Made by a program: the position numbers and the translations under genes. 64,000 nt of DNA, taken from Bacillota bacterium (GTDB taxonomy: Bacteria > Bacillota_A > Clostridia > Christensenellales > Aristaeellaceae). The DNA lies in assembly GCA_023421735.1 (NCBI GenBank), contig JAEZSP010000023.1:43555-107554 (forward strand). Direction: 5' to 3'. Positions 6,974 to 16,577 of this stretch are shown here, piece after piece. The notes beneath the pieces are model-generated. The model was not told where the DNA came from. It was given only the letters and a program-made list of their open reading frames with translations, and did no database searches. How positions within the stretch are numbered: the stretch's first letter is position 1; each line of letters starts with the position of its first letter.

Positions 6974-9607
6974 TCAGCTGATTGCGTCCGCGACAAGGGG
7001 TGCCTGCGCATGGGAGACGACAATCTGGTCGTTTTGCGCATCCACATAAATGGCGCTGCCTTCCGGCACGTCTTCCGAGATGAGCATGCGCGCGACGGGC
7101 GTCTCGACGGCGCGCTGGAGGAACCGCTTGAGCGGCCGTGCGCCGTATACCGGGTCATATCCGTTATCGATGACAAAGGCCTTGGCGGCATCGGTCAGTT
7201 GAACCGTCAGATGGCGGTCCGAAAGCCGATTCGAGAGGTCCTTCAGCATGAGTTCCATGATGCCCATGATTTCCGTGCGCGTGAGCGGCGTATAGAACAC
7301 GATCTCGTCCAGGCGGTTAAGAAATTCGGGTTTGAACTCCATCTTGAGCAGGGACTCCACCTGCTGACGCGCTTCCGGACGCAGGCTTCCGTTTTTGTCG
7401 ATGCCCTCAAGGATGATGTTGGAACCGAGGTTCGAGGTCAGAATGATGATTGTGTTTTTAAAGTCCACCAACCGTCCCTGCGAATCCGTAATCCGACCGT
7501 CGTCGAGCACCTGAAGCAGTATGTTGAACACGTCCGGGTGCGCCTTTTCCACTTCGTCAAAGAGCAGCACGGAGTAGGGTTTTCTGCGCACGGCCTCGGT
7601 CAGCTGACCGCCCTCCTCGTACCCCACATAGCCCGGAGGCGCCCCAACCAGCCGCGACACGGAGAATTTCTCCATGTATTCGGTCATGTCGATGCGGATG
7701 AGGTTCTTCTCGTCGTCAAAGAGCGCCTGCGCGAGCGTCTTTGCAAGCTCGGTCTTGCCGACGCCGGTGGGACCCAGGAACATGAACGAGCCGATGGGCC
7801 GGTTTGGGTTTGAGATGCCCGCGCGGGAGCGCAGAATCGCCTCTGCGACCTTTGAGACCGCCTCGTCCTGCCCGATCACGCGCTCATGGAGAATTTCCTC
7901 CAGCCGGAGCAGTTTTTCGCGCTCGCCCTCAAGAAGTTTGGTCACGGGGACGCCCGTCCAGCGTGAAACGATTTTGGCAATTTCGTCGTCGGTCACGCGG
8001 TCGCGCAGCAGATGATCGGCCGAGGCCGCCTTTTCTGCCTTTTCCTCTTCCTCCCTGAGTTGGGCCTGCAGGGCGGGAAGGCGTCCATACTGGAGTTCCG
8101 CCGCCTTGTCAAGGTCGTACTCGCGCTGCGCCTTTTCGATCTCAGCGTTGACCTGCTCGATCTGCTCGCGGAGTTTGCGCACCTTGCCGATGTCCTGCTT
8201 TTCCTTTTCCCATTTTTCCTTCATGTCCGCAAACTGATCGCGCAGCTGCGCAAGGTCATTTTGGACATTGCCGAGCTGGCGGCGGGAAAACTCGTTTTGC
8301 TCGTTCGCAAGCGCCGCTTCCTCGATCTCCTTCTGCATGATCTCACGCGCGATCTCGTCCATTTCCTGCGGCATGGAGTCGATCTCCGTGCGGATGACCG
8401 CACAAGCCTCGTCGACCAGGTCGATGGCCTTGTCGGGCAAAAAGCGGTCGGTGATATAGCGATCGGAGAGCCGCGCGGCGGCAATCAGCGCCTGGTCGGA
8501 AATTTTCACGCCGTGGAAGACCTCATAGCGTTCCTTCAGGCCGCGTAAAATCGAGATCGTGTCCTCGACCGTCGGCTCGTTGACCAGAACGGGCTGGAAA
8601 CGCCGCTCAAGCGCGGCATCCTTCTCGATGTACTTTCTGTATTCGTCGAGCGTGGTCGCGCCGATGCAGTGGAGTTCGCCGCGCGCGAGCATGGGCTTGA
8701 GAAGATTCCCCGCGTCCATGGCGCCCTCGGCCTTGCCCGCGCCCACGATGGTGTGCAACTCGTCGATGAAGAGGATGATTTTCCCTTCCGACTTTTTGAT
8801 CTCCTCAAGCACGGCCTTGAGCCGCTCTTCAAACTCGCCGCGGAATTTCGCGCCCGCGATGAGGGAACCCATGTCCAGCGCAAAGAGTTGGCGATCCTTC
8901 AGGGTCGAAGGCACGTCGCCGCGCACGATGCGCTGCGCGAGGCCCTCCGCGATGGCGGTTTTGCCGACGCCCGGTTCGCCGATCAAAACCGGATTGTTTT
9001 TCGACTTGCGCGAAAGGATGCGCACCACGTCACGGATTTCGGCGTCGCGCCCGATCACGGGATCGAGCTGCTGCTGTTTTGCGCGATCCGTCAGGTCCGT
9101 GCCGTATTTTTTTAGTGCGTCATAGGTGTCCTCGGGCGAATCGGTGGTCACGCGGGTATTGCCGCGCACTTTTTGCAGTTGCGCAAGGAATGCGTCGCGC
9201 GTGACATTGAAGTCCGTCAAAATCCGCTTGACCGCGCCGTTCGGCTTTTCGATCAGCGCGAGCATGATGTGCTCAACGGACACGAATTCGTCCTTCATGC
9301 CCTCGGCCTGCGCCTCCGCCTCCACCATCGCGGCATCCACCGCCTGCGAGATGTAGACCTTGTTTGCCTCGCGCCCCGGCCCCGTCACGCGCGGAATGCG
9401 CTCGATCTCCCGCTCGCACGCGGTGCGGAATTTTTTGAGGTCGACGCCCATTTTGTTCAGCAGTTGGCCGACCACGCCGCCCTCCTGCACCGCAAGGGCG
9501 TAGAGGAGGTGCTGCTGGTCGATCTGCATATTGTTATACTGAACGACAAGCTCCTGCGCGTCGCGCACGACCTCCATCGATTTTTGTGTGTATTTTTCAG
9601 CGTTCAT
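6974..9607 (-). CDS. clpB: Chaperone disaggregase ClpB
   Basis: An 877-residue Hsp100 AAA+ ATPase that extracts proteins from aggregates together with DnaK. The order is: an N-terminal Clp_N repeat domain (1-145), the first AAA module with [14 protein letters not shown], the long coiled-coil middle domain rich in E, K and R (about 400-530) that distinguishes ClpB from ClpA, then the second AAA module with [14 protein letters not shown], and a ClpB C-terminal D2-small domain. Length matches the family. ATG at 9607 is chosen for the conserved [10 protein letters not shown] start; a GTG at 9619 lies directly against the GGGGGAG site. A strong promoter and a CtsR box precede it, indicating heat-shock control. 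Confidence 0.97.
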   Translation of the reverse strand: MNAEKYTQKSMEVVRDAQELVVQYNNMQIDQQHLLYALAVQEGGVVGQLLNKMGVDLKKFRTACEREIERIPRVTGPGREANKVYISQAVDAAMVEAEAQAEGMKDEFVSVEHIMLALIEKPNGAVKRILTDFNVTRDAFLAQLQKVRGNTRVTTDSPEDTYDALKKYGTDLTDRAKQQQLDPVIGRDAEIRDVVRILSRKSKNNPVLIGEPGVGKTAIAEGLAQRIVRGDVPSTLKDRQLFALDMGSLIAGAKFRGEFEERLKAVLEEIKKSEGKIILFIDELHTIVGAGKAEGAMDAGNLLKPMLARGELHCIGATTLDEYRKYIEKDAALERRFQPVLVNEPTVEDTISILRGLKERYEVFHGVKISDQALIAAARLSDRYITDRFLPDKAIDLVDEACAVIRTEIDSMPQEMDEIAREIMQKEIEEAALANEQNEFSRRQLGNVQNDLAQLRDQFADMKEKWEKEKQDIGKVRKLREQIEQVNAEIEKAQREYDLDKAAELQYGRLPALQAQLREEEEKAEKAASADHLLRDRVTDDEIAKIVSRWTGVPVTKLLEGEREKLLRLEEILHERVIGQDEAVSKVAEAILRSRAGISNPNRPIGSFMFLGPTGVGKTELAKTLAQALFDDEKNLIRIDMTEYMEKFSVSRLVGAPPGYVGYEEGGQLTEAVRRKPYSVLLFDEVEKAHPDVFNILLQVLDDGRITDSQGRLVDFKNTIIILTSNLGSNIILEGIDKNGSLRPEARQQVESLLKMEFKPEFLNRLDEIVFYTPLTRTEIMGIMELMLKDLSNRLSDRHLTVQLTDAAKAFVIDNGYDPVYGARPLKRFLQRAVETPVARMLISEDVPEGSAIYVDAQNDQIVVSHAQAPLVADAIS

Positions 9608-9634
9608 ATTCGATCTCACTCCCCCAAAGTCTAT

Positions 9635-9651
9635 TTTGACTTTCTTTGACT
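9635..9651 (-). promoter_or_regulatory. CtsR operator
   Basis: On minus the sequence AGTCAAAGAAAGTCAAA matches the CtsR heptamer direct repeat (RGTCAAA-NAN-RGTCAAA) exactly. It begins one base after the -10 box, so CtsR would repress clpB until heat shock. Confidence 0.88.
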
Positions 9652-9680
9652 ATTATAGTCACCCACCCCTTCCTTGTCAA
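9652..9680 (-). promoter_or_regulatory. Consensus promoter of clpB
   Basis: On minus TTGACA (9680-9675), 17 bases, TATAAT (9657-9652). It is a perfect sigma-A promoter, consistent with a heat-shock gene held off by a repressor rather than by a special sigma factor. Confidence 0.88.
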
Positions 9681-9721
9681 CCGTTTTTTTGCCGAATTCG
9701 AAAATTCTTTGCGGCCAAAAA

Positions 9722-9760
9722 TAAAAAAGCGGCGCGGGGAGAACCCCGGCCGCAGCTTTT
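9722..9760 (-). terminator. Terminator after the MATE gene
   Basis: On minus an imperfect AAGCTGCGGCCGGGG/CTCCCCGCGCCGCTT hairpin is followed by TTTTTTA. It closes the SpoIID-to-MATE operon. Confidence 0.75.
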
Positions 9761-9768
9761 CCCATTGA

Positions 9769-11217
9769 TCACAGCGTCATTTCTGCGTCGACATCGCAGG
9801 TCGCATTTCCCGTCGCTTCGACGGCGATGTTGTTGATCCATACGCCGCGCAAGACGAGCAGAAAGCCGATGACGCACTTGACGAGGTTGCTCAACTGGGA
9901 AACCCCGTAGACCCACTGGATGGAGAGCGCGGTGTGCTCGACCATCAAATAGACGACCGGCACGCTGACAAACCAGATGGAGAGACTGTCGAACACGAAT
10001 GTGATAATCGTCTTTCCACCGGAGCGAAGCGTGAAATAGCAACAGTGGGCGAAAGCCATGATGGGCATGGTCCCTGCAAGGATGAGCATGAAGTCGGTCG
10101 CAAGCGCGCGCACCGCCGGTTCAAGCTTATAGATCAGCGGGATAAAAGGCGACGCAATCGCGAGCAGGATGCCAAGACCCAGAGACATCATGATGCTGAA
10201 GGCAATGAGCCGCCAGGCGGTCCATTTGGCGCGCACCATATCGTTCGCACCCAGCGCCTGTCCGACCATGATGGCGACCGCGCTGCCCATGGCAAAGATC
10301 GCGGTGTTAAAAAGATTTGAAACCGTGCTCGCGATATTCATGCCCGCAACCACGTCCAGCCCGCGCATGGCGTAGCACTTCGTCAAGGTCGTCATGCCAA
10401 GCACCCAGATCGTCTCGTTCAAAAGAAGGGGAAGGCCGCGCACGAAGATGCGCTCGACCATGCGCGCGGGAACCCGCAGCGTTTCATAAAGACCGCGCAT
10501 GTAAAAATACTTCACGCTGTTTTTGCGTACGCCGACCAATATGATCCCGAGCTCGACAAAGCGCGAGATCACCGTCGCGAGCGCCGCGCCGCGCGCGCCC
10601 ATCTGCGGGAAGCCGAGCTTTCCGAAGATCAGCAGATAGTTAAAGACGAGGTTTGTCAGCACGGCGGCCGTCGAGGAAATCATGGGGAGCACCGTATCCC
10701 CGCCCTCGCGCAGGGTGGACGTATACGCCTGCGAGATCGCAAACGGCAAAAGCCCTGCAAGCATGATGACGAGATAGCTGTTGCCCGCGGCAAGCGTGTC
10801 CGCAACAGAGGTCACCGCCTCGCCCTTCGCGATGAAGAGTTCGAGAAGCTGCGTGCCAAACACGGAGAAGACGATCGCCGCGAGCCCGAAGATGATCAGG
10901 CTCACATAGAGCTTGAAGCGCGTCGCCGCGCGTACGCTCGCATAGTCCTTCGCGCCGAAAAACTGGGCGCAGAAAATACTCGCGCCGGAAATTCCGCCGA
11001 AGATGACGATGTTGTAGACAAAAATCAGACTGTTGGCAAGCGAAACGCCCGCCATGAGTTCCTGCGTCGTCTGCCCCATCATGACGTTGTCCATCAGATT
11101 GACAAACGACGAGATGCTGTTTTGTATGATGATCGGGAACACAATCGCGAACATCGCGCGATAAAAAGGCCGGTCGCCGAACACGTAGTGCGTCCACCGC
11201 CGGGATGAATGCTCCAT
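9769..11217 (-). CDS. MATE-family efflux transporter
   Basis: A 482-residue membrane protein with about 12 hydrophobic helices in two homologous halves. The first helices read FPIIIQNSISSFVNLMDNVM and GGISGASIFCAQFFGA, typical of MATE (NorM/DinF-like) cation-coupled drug exporters; the second half repeats this as GMNIASTVSNLFNTAIFAMG. The substrate is not predictable. The preferred start, ATG 11217, has GAGGG 8 bases upstream. An ATG at 11232 overlaps the previous stop as ATGA and would add five residues. It is the last gene of a four-gene coupled operon with a cell-wall theme. Confidence 0.88.
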   Translation of the reverse strand: MEHSSRRWTHYVFGDRPFYRAMFAIVFPIIIQNSISSFVNLMDNVMMGQTTQELMAGVSLANSLIFVYNIVIFGGISGASIFCAQFFGAKDYASVRAATRFKLYVSLIIFGLAAIVFSVFGTQLLELFIAKGEAVTSVADTLAAGNSYLVIMLAGLLPFAISQAYTSTLREGGDTVLPMISSTAAVLTNLVFNYLLIFGKLGFPQMGARGAALATVISRFVELGIILVGVRKNSVKYFYMRGLYETLRVPARMVERIFVRGLPLLLNETIWVLGMTTLTKCYAMRGLDVVAGMNIASTVSNLFNTAIFAMGSAVAIMVGQALGANDMVRAKWTAWRLIAFSIMMSLGLGILLAIASPFIPLIYKLEPAVRALATDFMLILAGTMPIMAFAHCCYFTLRSGGKTIITFVFDSLSIWFVSVPVVYLMVEHTALSIQWVYGVSQLSNLVKCVIGFLLVLRGVWINNIAVEATGNATCDVDAEMTL

Positions 11218-11228
11218 TGGATGATCCC

Positions 11229-11969
11229 TCATTCCCCGTATATTCTGCGGCACTCCACCGTCGGCGTGCCATCCATTTCTCTCAGATACAGTGGTTCCAT
11301 GAAATGAAGTCCCGCGCCCGCACCCTTGACGCCGTCAATCAGGATATGTTTGGGCGGTTTTCCCATGACGCCGTGTACCGTTCGCACCCTTTTAGGCGCG
11401 ATGCCGGCATCCTCCATCGCCCGAAACATTTCAAGTGCGCGCGGCGCCGGATAGACGACCGCGAACCGTCCGCCGGTTTGCAAAAGCCTGGCAGCCGCGG
11501 CCGCAATGTCCAATGGGGTCAATTCTCCTGCATGCCGGGCCATGCGCGCCGCCTCATTGCTGCTCAAAAGCGCAGCGCCCGCCTTGAAATAAGGGGGATT
11601 GCACGCACAGAGCGTGAACTGACCGTGACCCAGCGCCGCGTGCGCATCTCGAATATCGCCCGCGATCACAGAAAAACGATCCGCGACGCCGTTCAGAACG
11701 GCGTTGCGCACGGCGCGATCCGCCGCGTCGGGCAGGATTTCGATTCCCGTAACGTGAATCTCCGGCCTGCGCGCGAGGAGCAAAAGCGCCACTGCGCCCG
11801 CGCCGCAGCACAAATCAACCACGCGCGCCCTGCGTGCCGGCCGTGCGAAGTCCGCGAGCAAAACCGTGTCGGTGCCGAACCGAAAGGCATCCGGATGCTG
11901 AATGATTCGAAAGCCGCGCCTTTGCAGATCGTCGATCCGTTCGCCGGGTTTTAAAAGCGCATGATCCAT
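11229..11969 (-). CDS. TrmN6-like SAM-dependent N6-adenine methyltransferase
   Basis: A 246-residue class I methyltransferase resembling tRNA1(Val) A37 N6-methyltransferase (TrmN6/YfiC family, COG4123). Motif I is VVDLCCGAGAVALLL, motif II holds GIEI, and the catalytic NPPY (CNPPYF) of N6-adenine methyltransferases is present. The opening DDLQRRGFRIIQHPDAFRFGTDTVLLADF is typical of the family. ATG at 11969 shares its A with the upstream TGA (TGATG), so it is translationally coupled to the peptidoglycan-binding gene. Position in a wall-related operon gives no extra hint of substrate. Confidence 0.85.
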   Translation of the reverse strand: MDHALLKPGERIDDLQRRGFRIIQHPDAFRFGTDTVLLADFARPARRARVVDLCCGAGAVALLLLARRPEIHVTGIEILPDAADRAVRNAVLNGVADRFSVIAGDIRDAHAALGHGQFTLCACNPPYFKAGAALLSSNEAARMARHAGELTPLDIAAAAARLLQTGGRFAVVYPAPRALEMFRAMEDAGIAPKRVRTVHGVMGKPPKHILIDGVKGAGAGLHFMEPLYLREMDGTPTVECRRIYGE

Positions 11970-13378
11970 CAGCGAATCGCTCCGAAATCCCATACATAGG
12001 CGCTCACATAGTCCATATCGGAAAGATTGCCCGTGGCAACCTGATCCGTCTGAGGATCAACATAGGCCATCACAGAGGGTTCCACGCACACCGCGAAGCG
12101 AAGCTTCATGGCATTCTCATCGCCGCTTCCGAGCACCACGATGTCGCCGGGGCCGATGTCCGCCTCGGAATACGCCATCTGCCCGATGTTCGAAAGGATC
12201 TCGCCGGGTTCTGAAATGGCAATACCGTTTTTCGCAAACACGTAGCGTGCAAACCCGAAACCGGGGAAAAATTCATCGCCGTCCTCCTGAAAGTCCTGTC
12301 CGACCATCGCCTCCGCCGTGAGACAGATGCCGGTCAGCGTATCTGCGCTGATGTCGTTCGCGCTGTCCGCAAGAACATCGACCGAATGCACGTCCGCAAG
12401 CCGCGTCGCGTCGATCACGTCGCCCGTCGCGTCGCCCGAGACCGGAATCCCGTTCGCGGCGCAGAAGAGCATGACGGCAGCCTCCGTGCCGCGGCCATAG
12501 GCGCCGTTGGGCGTTCCGACAAAGAATCCCAGCTCCGCAAGCCGCGTCTGAAGGGTAAACACGTCGTCGCCCGAATCACCGTAATAGAGCGCGCCGTCGC
12601 CCGCAGCGGCAATTGCCGCATCCGAAAACATGGCTTCATATGTCGCGGCGTCCACCGTGCCCGTCTGCGTCAGACTATTGCCCGCCTGAAAGCGCGCAAC
12701 GGCGCGCGCGGTGATTTCACCATAGGTGCCGGTCAGATCGCCCTTGAAATACCCCAGTACGCGCAGTCTGTCCTGTATGGCGCGCACATTTGCACCCGCA
12801 TCGCCCTTTTGGGCCGTTTGGGACTGGACGTATTCTTCGCGGCTCACAGATTCACCCTCGTAAAGCCGAATGAACGTCGACGCGTCCGCCGTGCCCGTTG
12901 GCGCAAGGCCGTTTGCCGTCTGGTAAGCGGCGACCGCACGGCGCGTGCCCTCGCCAAACACCCCGTCGGCATTCGCCGTATAAAAACCGAGCGCCGAAAG
13001 CGCATTCTGGAGCGTTTTGACCTCTTCGCCCTTGTCGCCGGATTTGAGATAAACGTTTTCGTACTTTTTCACGAACGCGGCGATAAAGGCCTGGCGCGTG
13101 ACCACATCGTCCGAATGCAGGAGCTGCTGGGTCTGAACGTCCGCAACGCCGGTGCGCGCAAGCCCGTTCGCCGTCTGAAAATCGCCCACGGCAGTCGCAA
13201 CGACGTTATCGAATGTGCTGGTCGCCTGGGTCATGTATCCGAGCTCGACGAGCCGCTTGGTAAGCACCGTTACGGTCTCGCCCGACGCGCCGTCCTCGAG
13301 CATCTGCGCCGCGAAAGAGACGCCCGCGATCAGCATCAATACGGTCGCGAGCGCCAGGGCGCGTACACAAAGTCGCAC
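11969..13378 (-). CDS. Secreted protein with four peptidoglycan-binding repeats and a degenerate NlpC/P60 domain
   Basis: A 469-residue exported protein. Residues 1-24 are a signal peptide. Four PG_binding_1 repeats follow at about 28-90, 112-175, 190-252 and 265-330, each with an L-x-x-L-G-F/Y core and a T-A-V-x-x-F-Q-like motif. Residues 350-469 align with NlpC/P60 endopeptidases (GQDF..., YVFAKNGI, IGPGDIVVLGS). However, the catalytic Cys of the FDCSGF motif is Gly373 in FPGFGF, and the His of HVGIYIG is Arg427 in RFAVCVE. It probably binds wall without cutting it. GTG at 13378 is one base after the SpoIID-gene stop, with GGAAGGCGG upstream; an in-frame ATG at 13399 is possible. Confidence 0.8.
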   Translation of the reverse strand: MRLCVRALALATVLMLIAGVSFAAQMLEDGASGETVTVLTKRLVELGYMTQATSTFDNVVATAVGDFQTANGLARTGVADVQTQQLLHSDDVVTRQAFIAAFVKKYENVYLKSGDKGEEVKTLQNALSALGFYTANADGVFGEGTRRAVAAYQTANGLAPTGTADASTFIRLYEGESVSREEYVQSQTAQKGDAGANVRAIQDRLRVLGYFKGDLTGTYGEITARAVARFQAGNSLTQTGTVDAATYEAMFSDAAIAAAGDGALYYGDSGDDVFTLQTRLAELGFFVGTPNGAYGRGTEAAVMLFCAANGIPVSGDATGDVIDATRLADVHSVDVLADSANDISADTLTGICLTAEAMVGQDFQEDGDEFFPGFGFARYVFAKNGIAISEPGEILSNIGQMAYSEADIGPGDIVVLGSGDENAMKLRFAVCVEPSVMAYVDPQTDQVATGNLSDMDYVSAYVWDFGAIR

Positions 13379-13379
13379 G

Positions 13380-15500
13380 TTAATCCGCCTTCCTGACATG
13401 TCCAATGGGAACATAACCCTCATAGCCTCCGTAGGAGACATATGTCCACGTTTTCGAATAGGCGAGCACATAGCAGGTTTCCCCCTTCGAAATGCCCGCA
13501 ACCGCAGCTGCGGTCGTACTCGCCGCCTCATAGACGAACGAATCCGCCGTCATGACCACCTTGATCGCACTGGTCGGAATATTGGCAGACGCGAATGCCT
13601 CATAGGCCGAAGTCTGCACATACGCCCGCTTGAGATACTTTTTCGCGACGTAGCCCTTGACCCCGCTCGGGGTCTGGATGCGCACCCAACTGCCCTTGAT
13701 CGCAAGCACCTTGACGACATTGCCTTTCTTCAGATACCCAAGGGTGCGGGACGAGGTGGATGTCGTCTTTCTGATGCGCAGACGCGAGCTGGATTTGGAA
13801 AGCTTGACAACCGCATACACCGCCGTGTCTTCGGTCGGGCTCGGCGTCGCCGTAACGGTCGGCGTCGGGCTCGCGGTTGCCTCGGGCGAGGATGTCACGC
13901 CGGGCGTCGCGGTGGGAACGGGCGTTGGTGTGGGCGACACATCAACCGCCGCAAGATAACGGGTCATCACGTACCCCCGATACGACCGAATGCCGATCGC
14001 CGTCCAATCGCCCGTCTGGAAATAAACGTCTACGAGCGTACCATAGCTGAGCCGCGTAAGGATGCTTGAACTGGTGGTCGGCTTTTCGCGCAGGTTGAGC
14101 GTGCTCGACGTGCTGGAGAGCTTGATCGTCGCCTGACCGACGGGCGTTGCCCATTGGTCGTCTTCCGCATCGTCCGCATCGATGCCGTCGCCGGTTTGAT
14201 CTGCGAGCACGACACTTTGGATCGCGGTGCCCGGATAATAGAAGGTCAGTATGTCCTCACAGTCCATGGAATAATTCTGCGCCATGACCTTCGCGCCGCG
14301 CTGGCTCATGCCGATGCCGTGCCCCCACCGGCGAAACGTCACGGTGATCGTGGTATCCGTCTCGTCCACCCAGACCGTTTCATTCGCCGAGGAATTGATG
14401 GACAGTGCATACCATGTCTCAAAGGCATCATAGGTGGGCACATCAATGGTTACCTGCCCGGAGACGGGCGCGCCAAACGCATCGGACGTCGAGGCTTTGA
14501 CGGTAAAGCGAAGGTAGGTATAAAGCCTGCTGGGCTCCGGATACCTCGGCTTGACGGGCTCGATGGACACGATTTCGTCGATGGTGACATCGGTCGCACT
14601 CAGGCTGTTTTCTGAAATCGTATCGGACATTCCGGCGACAAGCGCCTGATAGAGGTTCTGGTTGATGGTTTTTCCGGTGAGATCCTTCGAAAACGTGACT
14701 GATTTATATGTCGCACCGCTCTCAAGGTCATAGGGATCGTCCTTTACGGTACTGTAGGCAATGGTCGACCCCCACGCGTTTTTGGTGGACTCGGTCTGCC
14801 CGCCGTTTGATGCGCCGTAAAAGCATGCGGCCAGAGCGCCGTCATACGCGAGGAGCATTCCGCGCGTGCCGTCCACGGCGGCAATGACGTTGGCATAACT
14901 GGCATTATAGCCCTTGAACACCTGATCGGCGGACGAATCCACCACATCGTAGGCCTTGGACGTGCGCGTCGTTTTGGCCCGCAGCACGTAATTGCGCGCG
15001 GCGATCGCCTGCGCCTTCAGCGCCTCGATCGGGTAGGAATTGGACATCTCATAGCCCACCACGCCATAGAGGTAATCCTCGACATAGGTGCGCATGACGA
15101 CCATGATCACGCTCGATGAGATCGAGAATGTCATGTCTCCGCAGAACACGTTCGCAAGCGCGGGTGATGTAAACCGAACGCCGCCCGTGCCCGCCTTCGA
15201 GCGGTTGATGGTGATCGACGAGGCGCTGATCGTCTCGGAACCACCCTTAAGCGTGAGTTTGCCGCCAGAAAGCGTCACCGTCACGACCGAGCCGCTCCCG
15301 ATCTTGCGGGAGGAGTCGTTGTTTATGTAATAGGCGGTCGACGTCGTAAATGTAACAGACGTCGGTGAACCGAGCCGGGTGAGCTTCACGCGCACCATTC
15401 CGTCCGCCTCCGCAAGCGCAATCTGCGAGGGTGGGGGCAGCAGGATTAAAATGAGGACAAGCGCAAGCGTGAGCGCAAGCATCCGTTTCAGGCGGGACAT
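13380..15500 (-). CDS. SpoIID/LytB-domain protein with three SH3b domains
   Basis: A 706-residue secreted cell-wall protein. A signal peptide (1-31) is followed by a SpoIID domain with VEDYLYGVVGYEMSNSYPIE, ALKAQAIAARNYVL, FYGASNGGQTES and GHGIGMSQRGAKVMA; these are the hallmarks of the SpoIID lytic transglycosylase family that cuts glycan strands lacking side peptides. The C-terminal part has three bacterial SH3 domains (starting near QATIKLSS, YAVVKLSK and IKVVMTAD), with a proline/threonine linker of PTPTP type between the first two. Length and SH3b modules suggest a vegetative wall enzyme rather than the sporulation SpoIID itself. ATG at 15500 follows GGAGGAAGG. It is the first gene of the operon. 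Confidence 0.88.
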   Translation of the reverse strand: MSRLKRMLALTLALVLILILLPPPSQIALAEADGMVRVKLTRLGSPTSVTFTTSTAYYINNDSSRKIGSGSVVTVTLSGGKLTLKGGSETISASSITINRSKAGTGGVRFTSPALANVFCGDMTFSISSSVIMVVMRTYVEDYLYGVVGYEMSNSYPIEALKAQAIAARNYVLRAKTTRTSKAYDVVDSSADQVFKGYNASYANVIAAVDGTRGMLLAYDGALAACFYGASNGGQTESTKNAWGSTIAYSTVKDDPYDLESGATYKSVTFSKDLTGKTINQNLYQALVAGMSDTISENSLSATDVTIDEIVSIEPVKPRYPEPSRLYTYLRFTVKASTSDAFGAPVSGQVTIDVPTYDAFETWYALSINSSANETVWVDETDTTITVTFRRWGHGIGMSQRGAKVMAQNYSMDCEDILTFYYPGTAIQSVVLADQTGDGIDADDAEDDQWATPVGQATIKLSSTSSTLNLREKPTTSSSILTRLSYGTLVDVYFQTGDWTAIGIRSYRGYVMTRYLAAVDVSPTPTPVPTATPGVTSSPEATASPTPTVTATPSPTEDTAVYAVVKLSKSSSRLRIRKTTSTSSRTLGYLKKGNVVKVLAIKGSWVRIQTPSGVKGYVAKKYLKRAYVQTSAYEAFASANIPTSAIKVVMTADSFVYEAASTTAAAVAGISKGETCYVLAYSKTWTYVSYGGYEGYVPIGHVRKAD

Positions 15501-15629
15501 ATCCTTCCTCCGTATCACATTGCGATGTCGCACATGAGCGCAATGTGTAGGATTTCTATATGAAAGCCCCGAATCCTGCCGGATCATACATTTGTTGGAT
15601 TGTCGCCTCATTTCCGTAGAGACAAAAAC

Positions 15630-15656
15630 GAAGAGGCCCTAAGCAGGGCCTCTTCG
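15630..15656 (-). terminator. Terminator of the ferredoxin gene
   Basis: On minus a perfect GAAGAGGCCCT/AGGGCCTCTTC stem with a 4-base loop, followed by GTTTTTG. Confidence 0.88.
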
Positions 15657-15669
15657 CGCGATCCGCCGA

Positions 15670-15939
<270 letters not shown>

Positions 15940-15953
15940 TCACGGGTGATAAA

Positions 15954-16418
15954 ATGAATGGAAAAACCGTCTCCGCGGCGCGGGGACTGATCGGAGATTT
16001 GACGCCGCTTGCACAGGATTGCGGCGCGCTGTGCGGTGCGGCCTGCTGCCGGCCGGACGAGGACGGCGCGGGCGGCATGTACCTGTTCCCCGGCGAGACA
16101 TGGCCCGGAAAGATCCTGGAAGGCGATTTCGCGCCTATCGCGGTCTGCGACGGACGCTGCAAGCGGGAAACGCGCCCGCTCGCGTGCATAATTTTTCCCT
16201 TAACCCCTGTCTTTTCGGGCGGCGTTTGGAAGCTGCGCATGGACGCGCGGGCGCGCGCAATGTGCCCCCTCGCGCCCTCCGGCGCAAAGGGCATGGATCG
16301 TGCATTCGCCCGCGCGGTACTGGGGGCGATCCGGCTGATCGCGCAAGACCCCGAAGGCGATGCGTTTTTACGCGCGTGGCAGGCGCGCGAAGACGCATTC
16401 CGGCATTTTACTCTTTAG
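15954..16418 (+). CDS. Cys-rich putative metal-binding protein (YkgJ-like)
   Basis: A 154-residue soluble protein with eight cysteines, seven of them in the first hundred or so residues: DCGALCGAACC, VCDGRC, LACIIFP and MCPLAP. The spacing resembles the YkgJ-type putative Zn/Fe-chelating cluster domain, and homologues in Clostridia share the MYLFPGE segment. The function is unknown; binding of zinc or an iron-sulfur cluster is inferred from the cysteines. ATG at 15954 is preceded by GGGTGAT. The gene is divergent from ferredoxin with paired promoters, which could mean shared redox physiology. Confidence 0.6.
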   Translation: MNGKTVSAARGLIGDLTPLAQDCGALCGAACCRPDEDGAGGMYLFPGETWPGKILEGDFAPIAVCDGRCKRETRPLACIIFPLTPVFSGGVWKLRMDARARAMCPLAPSGAKGMDRAFARAVLGAIRLIAQDPEGDAFLRAWQAREDAFRHFTL

Positions 16419-16577
16419 GGAAGCCCCGCACAATTCAGCAGCGCGCTGACGGCTGTTTTTTCGCCATCTGCTCCTTGCAAAAAACTCGATTGACATCCAA
16501 TCAACCTTCGGTTTCTGCAATTGCACCTGACAAAAAATCCGCACGTCATCGCACCGCTTCATTTGTGCGGTATTGCT
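16419..16577. other. Intergenic stretch between convergent genes
   Basis: 159 bases between two convergent genes. A short CAGCGCGCTG palindrome at about 16439-16448 is followed by a T run (TTTTTT at about 16455), possibly a weak terminator for the Cys-rich gene. Nothing else is recognised. Confidence 0.3.
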
